From: Flavobacteriaceae bacterium UBA1682
GTDB lineage: Bacteria > Bacteroidota > Bacteroidia > Flavobacteriales > Flavobacteriaceae
Reading direction: 5' to 3'
DNA: 64,000 bases
Assembly: GCA_002320285.1 (NCBI GenBank)
Contig: DCKE01000027.1
Location: 1-64,000, forward strand
Under the pieces are notes generated by a model, which did no database searches, was not told where the DNA came from, and was given only the letters and a program-made list of their open reading frames with translations. Of the stretch, positions 60,787-64,000 are shown in pieces. How positions within the stretch are numbered: the first letter of the stretch is position 1; each line of letters opens with the position of its first letter. Both the position numbers and the translations under genes were made by a program.

Positions 60787-62013
60787 ATGCGTTGGATTAT
60801 CCTTATACTGTTTCTTGTCCTTTTAGAATTTTATTCCTACCAAGCCTTAAGTAATCTGACGAAGAATCGATGGATAATTATTGCTTATGCCTTGTTTACT
60901 TTAGTGGCCATCGGGATGATCGCTTATGGTTTTTTGAGTTTTGATCGATCGATTGGCCAAAATAAAACCTTGATGATGGCTATTGCTTTGGTCTTGTTAC
61001 TGTATATGCCCAAATTGGTGGTTACCATTTTTTTATTCGTAGAAGATGCCGCGCGATTGATCATTGGGGTGTGTAACTATTTTGTATCAGCAACTCAAAT
61101 TGAGGGTGAATTTCTACCTGAAAGACGAAAATTCGTAACACAAGTGGCTTTAGGAGTGGCGGCGATTCCCTTTTTGTCGATTATTCACGGTATAGCTGTA
61201 GGTAGGTATAAGTTTAGAGTGATTAAACAAACCGTCTTTTTTGACGATTTGCCCGAAGCTTTTGACGGTTTTACCTTTACGCATATATCGGATATCCACT
61301 GCGGTAGTTTTGACGACAAAGAAAAAATCCAACACGCCATTGAGGTAATCAATGATCAGGAGTCCGATTTGTTGTTGTTTACTGGTGATTTAGTCAACAG
61401 TTTAGCGAATGAAATGGATCCTTGGTTAGAGACATTTAAGGGAATTCGCGCACATAAATATGGTAAATTCTCTGTTTTAGGGAATCATGATTATGGCGAA
61501 TATGTCGAATGGGATACAGCAGCTCAAAAAGAAAACAATTTTAAGGAAATAAAGGAATTGCACCCGAAGATGGGTTTTAATTTGTTGTTGAATGAAAAGG
61601 TGTGGATTGAAAAGGACGGACAGCATATAGCCATTGTGGGAGTTGAGAATTGGGGGGTTAAATTTAAAAAAGTCGGTGATCTAAATAAGGCGACTTCAGG
61701 TGTTGCTGCTGAGGATTTTAAAATCTTATTATCTCATGATCCTTCGCATTGGGATGCAGAAGTTTTGAGTCACCCTAAAAACGTTCAATTGATGCTAGCG
61801 GGACATACACATGGCGCACAATTTGGTATCGAAATTCCGGGAATAATAAAGTGGAGTCCGATACAGTATGTCTATAAACAATGGGCGGGATTGTATCAAA
61901 CCATGGGGCGTTATCTATATGTAAATAGGGGTTTTGGATACCATGCTTATCCGGGTCGAGTAGGGATCTGGCCGGAGATTACTGTTTTTGAACTTAAACG
62001 CAGAAAAAACTAG
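60787..62013 (+). CDS. Membrane-anchored metallophosphoesterase (YkuE-like)
   Basis: Protein of 408 residues. Three or four N-terminal membrane helices (about residues 1-140) are followed by a calcineurin-like phosphoesterase domain facing the periplasm or cytosol. Dimetal ligands: HISDIHCGSFDD, FTGDLVNSL, VLGNHDYGEY, LSHDPSHWDAE and LAGHTHGAQFG. The GFGYHAYPGRVGIWPEIT ending is typical of this family, some members of which act on lipid-linked substrates such as UDP-diacylglucosamine. The substrate here is not known. It has a clear promoter of its own. Confidence 0.92.
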   Translation: MRWIILILFLVLLEFYSYQALSNLTKNRWIIIAYALFTLVAIGMIAYGFLSFDRSIGQNKTLMMAIALVLLLYMPKLVVTIFLFVEDAARLIIGVCNYFVSATQIEGEFLPERRKFVTQVALGVAAIPFLSIIHGIAVGRYKFRVIKQTVFFDDLPEAFDGFTFTHISDIHCGSFDDKEKIQHAIEVINDQESDLLLFTGDLVNSLANEMDPWLETFKGIRAHKYGKFSVLGNHDYGEYVEWDTAAQKENNFKEIKELHPKMGFNLLLNEKVWIEKDGQHIAIVGVENWGVKFKKVGDLNKATSGVAAEDFKILLSHDPSHWDAEVLSHPKNVQLMLAGHTHGAQFGIEIPGIIKWSPIQYVYKQWAGLYQTMGRYLYVNRGFGYHAYPGRVGIWPEITVFELKRRKN

Positions 62014-62083
62014 TTCAATTCCCAAAAAATCGTATTTTTGTTTAGAGGGCCTAGTGAATTGATATGTTTAATGAACTAAATAA

Positions 62084-62383
62084 ATGTTTATGTCAAAATT
62101 TGGAGAATTAATTAGTGCAAATGTACCCGTTCTAATTTATTTTTACGCACAATGGAATGAAGGTTCCAAATCGATGCAGCCCGTGATTCATGATGTTGCA
62201 GCGGCTATGGGCGATCAATTGCGAGTGATAAAAATCGATGTGGAGAAAAACAAAGATTTATCGGATGCTTTGAGAATCAAAAATGTGCCGACCATGATGA
62301 TTTATCGCAATGGAGCTATGGTTTGGAGACAAACGGGCACTATTGAAGCCAATGCGCTAATTACCATTTCGAAAGCCTTATAA
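62084..62383 (+). CDS. Thioredoxin-fold protein lacking the CXXC motif
   Basis: Small protein of 99 residues with the thioredoxin fold: VLIYFYAQWNEGSKSMQPVI corresponds to the usual FWAxWCGPCKxxxP region, followed by VIKIDVEKNKDL, then IKNVPTMMIYRNGAMVWRQTG with the cis-Pro. Both active-site cysteines are missing (WNEGSK for WCGPCK), so it cannot do dithiol exchange. A binding or chaperone role is possible. A second ATG at 62090 is an equally good start. The last 6 bases overlap the convergent deacetylase gene. Confidence 0.87.
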   Translation: MFMSKFGELISANVPVLIYFYAQWNEGSKSMQPVIHDVAAAMGDQLRVIKIDVEKNKDLSDALRIKNVPTMMIYRNGAMVWRQTGTIEANALITISKAL

Positions 62384-63004
62384 TAGCTCAAATTGATATC
62401 CTTCTTTGAGAAGATATTCAATAGCCTTTGGCAAGGCATATTTTAAATTTCCCGATGCTTTCCAGCTATCGTGGAACAGTATAATACTACCTGATCGGGT
62501 GTGCTTTACAACGTTCTGTAAACACTGTTCCGGTGACGTTTTAGCGTCATAATCTTTACTCAATACCGTCCACATAACTATTTTGTGATTTTTCTCAAGC
62601 AACACTTTAGCTTGGGAAGCTTTTATCTTTCCATAGGGGGGTCTAAATAAGTGTTGTGAAACTTTCGTGTGTTTGTCTATTTTTTTTGTGCATTGCAAAA
62701 CCTCTTCAATATATTTTGACGTTTCGGTTTTCCAGCCGTTGACATGATGATCGGTGTGATTGCCAATTTGGTGACCGGCATGAATGACTTTTTTGAATAT
62801 ATCGGGATGCTTGCGAATGTTATCCCCTATGCAAAAAAACGTTGCTTTGATCTGATATAATGCAAGCAGCTCTAAGACCCATTCTGTAACTTCGGGTATA
62901 GGGCCATCATCGAAGGTAAGGTAGATCTTTTTATCCGTATTGGCTACCGCCCACAATTGTTTGGGAAATAGTAGCGGTACTAAAAAAGGGATTCTGGCAA
63001 ACAT
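62378..63004 (-). CDS. Polysaccharide deacetylase family protein (NodB homology)
   Basis: Metal-dependent deacetylase of carbohydrate-esterase family 4, 208 residues. Motif 1 is YLTFDDGPIPEVT (catalytic base and metal Asp), motif 2 is GNHTDHHVNG with the two metal His, motif 3 is LFRPPYGKIKASQ, and SGSIILFHDSWKA is the final motif. Such enzymes remove acetyl groups from peptidoglycan or other N-acetyl glucosamine polymers. The N-terminus is weakly hydrophobic, and an uncleaved signal anchor is possible. It lies downstream of the TolC-family gene, behind its terminator. Confidence 0.93.
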   Translation of the reverse strand: MFARIPFLVPLLFPKQLWAVANTDKKIYLTFDDGPIPEVTEWVLELLALYQIKATFFCIGDNIRKHPDIFKKVIHAGHQIGNHTDHHVNGWKTETSKYIEEVLQCTKKIDKHTKVSQHLFRPPYGKIKASQAKVLLEKNHKIVMWTVLSKDYDAKTSPEQCLQNVVKHTRSGSIILFHDSWKASGNLKYALPKAIEYLLKEGYQFELL

Positions 63005-63018
63005 TTTTTTATAAAGAT

Positions 63019-63054
63019 AAAAAAAAAGAGCGGTTTGATTAGATCAAACCGCTC
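63019..63054 (-). terminator. Terminator of the TolC-family gene
   Basis: GAGCGGTTTGAT / ATCAAACCGCTC perfect 12-bp stem with a TAG loop, followed on the minus strand by TTTTTTTTT. Confidence 0.93.
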
Positions 63055-63078
63055 GATTATTGATGGTATATAGTGGAA

Positions 63079-64000
63079 TTATTTTACTCCACCACCTACT
63101 GCTTTGTACAATTGTACTATAGCATTTAATTTGCTAAATTGTGTATTGATCAAATTGAGTTGTGCAGCTAAAGTGTTTTCTTTAGCAGTCAAAACTTCCA
63201 AATAATTGGCCATACCGTTGTTTTGCAATTCTTCGGAGTATTCAGCTGCTAGGCTATAAGCTTCAACCTCTTTCGTTTTTAAACCAATTTTCTCATCCAT
63301 AGCTTGGTAGGTGTAAAGTGCGTCAGAAACTTCTTTACTGGCATTTAGCATGGCTTTTTTATAGTTTAAAAAGGCGATTTCTTGATTGGCTTGACTCACT
63401 TGATGTTGGGTGCGTATTTGTCTTCCGTTGATCAACGGTTGAGTAAGACCTCCTATGATATTAGCAAACAGAGAATTGGTATTGAACAATTCATCAAATT
63501 TAATACTTTGCAAACCACCAGTAGCGGTTAACTTAAAGGACGGATAGAAATTACTACGCGCAACATTGGTCATTTCAAAGGCATTCATTAAACCGTATTC
63601 TGCTGCAAGTACATCCGGACGATTGCTCAATAATTGCATCGGAACTCCTACAGTCAAATCGCTATTTAACTTTTGTTCCGCTAAAGTAGAACGTTTAATA
63701 CTTTCTGGATTGTCAGCCAATAAGATACTAAAGGTGTTTTCCATCAACTTGATATTGTTGTTGATGTCTAACAATTGAGATCTCGTATTGAGTAATAAAG
63801 CTTCGTTTTGTTTAACAGCTACTTCGGTTACTTGTCCAGCTTCTTTTAAAGCAATAATCGTTTCTAAACTTTTCTCTCTGTTTAAAATGGTTTCCTTGGT
63901 GATGCGTTGCTGTTCATCAAGAGATAAGAGTTGGTAGTAAGTAGAAGCAATGGTAGCGATTAATTGCGTTTTTACCGCTTGATGAGCTGCTACGGTCTGT
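63079..64000 (-). CDS. TolC/NodT-family efflux outer-membrane protein (partial, 5' end beyond window)
   Basis: The frame is open without a stop to the right window edge, so the N-terminus is missing; about 306 residues are present. The visible part is the second TolC repeat: an ATIASTYYQLLSLDEQ segment, RERSLETIIALKEAGQVTEVAVKQ, then SLLLADNPESI-like sequence, then GVPMQLLSNRPDVLAAEYGL, a NodT hallmark, and the closing QLNLINTQFSKLNAIVQLYKAVGGG. It would form the outer-membrane exit duct of an RND-type efflux pump, with pump genes expected upstream outside the window. Confidence 0.93.
   Translation of the reverse strand, partial: QTVAAHQAVKTQLIATIASTYYQLLSLDEQQRITKETILNREKSLETIIALKEAGQVTEVAVKQNEALLLNTRSQLLDINNNIKLMENTFSILLADNPESIKRSTLAEQKLNSDLTVGVPMQLLSNRPDVLAAEYGLMNAFEMTNVARSNFYPSFKLTATGGLQSIKFDELFNTNSLFANIIGGLTQPLINGRQIRTQHQVSQANQEIAFLNYKKAMLNASKEVSDALYTYQAMDEKIGLKTKEVEAYSLAAEYSEELQNNGMANYLEVLTAKENTLAAQLNLINTQFSKLNAIVQLYKAVGGGVK

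Overview
The window comes from a member of the Bacteroidota, most likely the Flavobacteriaceae. The signs are a SusC/SusD pair, a fused MurF-alanine racemase, lipoprotein signal peptides of the 'SC' type, very short ATG leaders without strong Shine-Dalgarno sequences, and repeated promoter boxes of the Bacteroidota type (TTG, 17-21 bases, TAnnTTTG). No genus is assigned. Gene density is high, nearly all genes look intact, and no rRNA, tRNA, CRISPR array, transposase or phage gene was seen.

Layout. 1-236: tandem 72-73 bp repeat. 237-5038 (minus strand): DUF1684 lipoprotein, Dps, an Ala/Lys-rich lipoprotein, MtgA transglycosylase, and a DedA protein overlapping a dicarboxylate/amino-acid symporter. 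5359-13163: S9 peptidase, ABC1/UbiB-like kinase, C1 peptidase, MscS channel, DusB, ecotin. 13259-21420: a GAF protein, an HD-DUF5706 (Pycsar-effector-like) membrane protein, a very large metallophosphoesterase/outer-membrane barrel fusion, and a beta-propeller lipoprotein. 21779-23575: LepA.

23847-29581 is a compact sulfur locus: MBL-rhodanese fusion, Crp/Fnr regulator, two YeeE/YedE permeases, a DsrE-like secreted protein and a Tat-exported SoxB-like hydrolase. Three palindromes of the form GTAAC-N4-GTTAC (one with a single mismatch) lie at exactly the same distance from a promoter box in front of three transcription units. This is the strongest regulatory signal in the window and suggests a small regulon activated by the local Crp/Fnr protein.

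29698-40079: MurF-Alr fusion, MscL, and a four-gene nutrient-uptake operon (SusC, SusD, zinc metallohydrolase lipoprotein, DUF4302 lipoprotein). 40453-46847: AhcY, phosphopantetheinyl transferase, Bax-inhibitor-1 protein, PnuC-type transporter, ArfB, and a TPP riboswitch in front of a TonB-dependent receptor, which points to thiamine uptake. 46971-53205: Rieske-like lipoprotein, GreA with an attenuator-like leader, HIT protein, orphan histidine kinase, flavin reductase, DUF3127 protein with an SSB-like tail, Aat, and a beta-helix/repeat protein.

53207-60496 (minus): a second symporter with a tandem GGCAGATA array upstream, EF-Ts, S2, S9, L13 and DNA polymerase I. 60787-64000: metallophosphoesterase, thioredoxin-fold protein without its active-site cysteines, polysaccharide deacetylase, and the C-terminal part of a TolC-family efflux protein cut by the window edge.

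Several starts were moved from TTG codons to downstream ATG codons, because the upstream stretch was a terminator tail, a promoter, or non-conserved leader.
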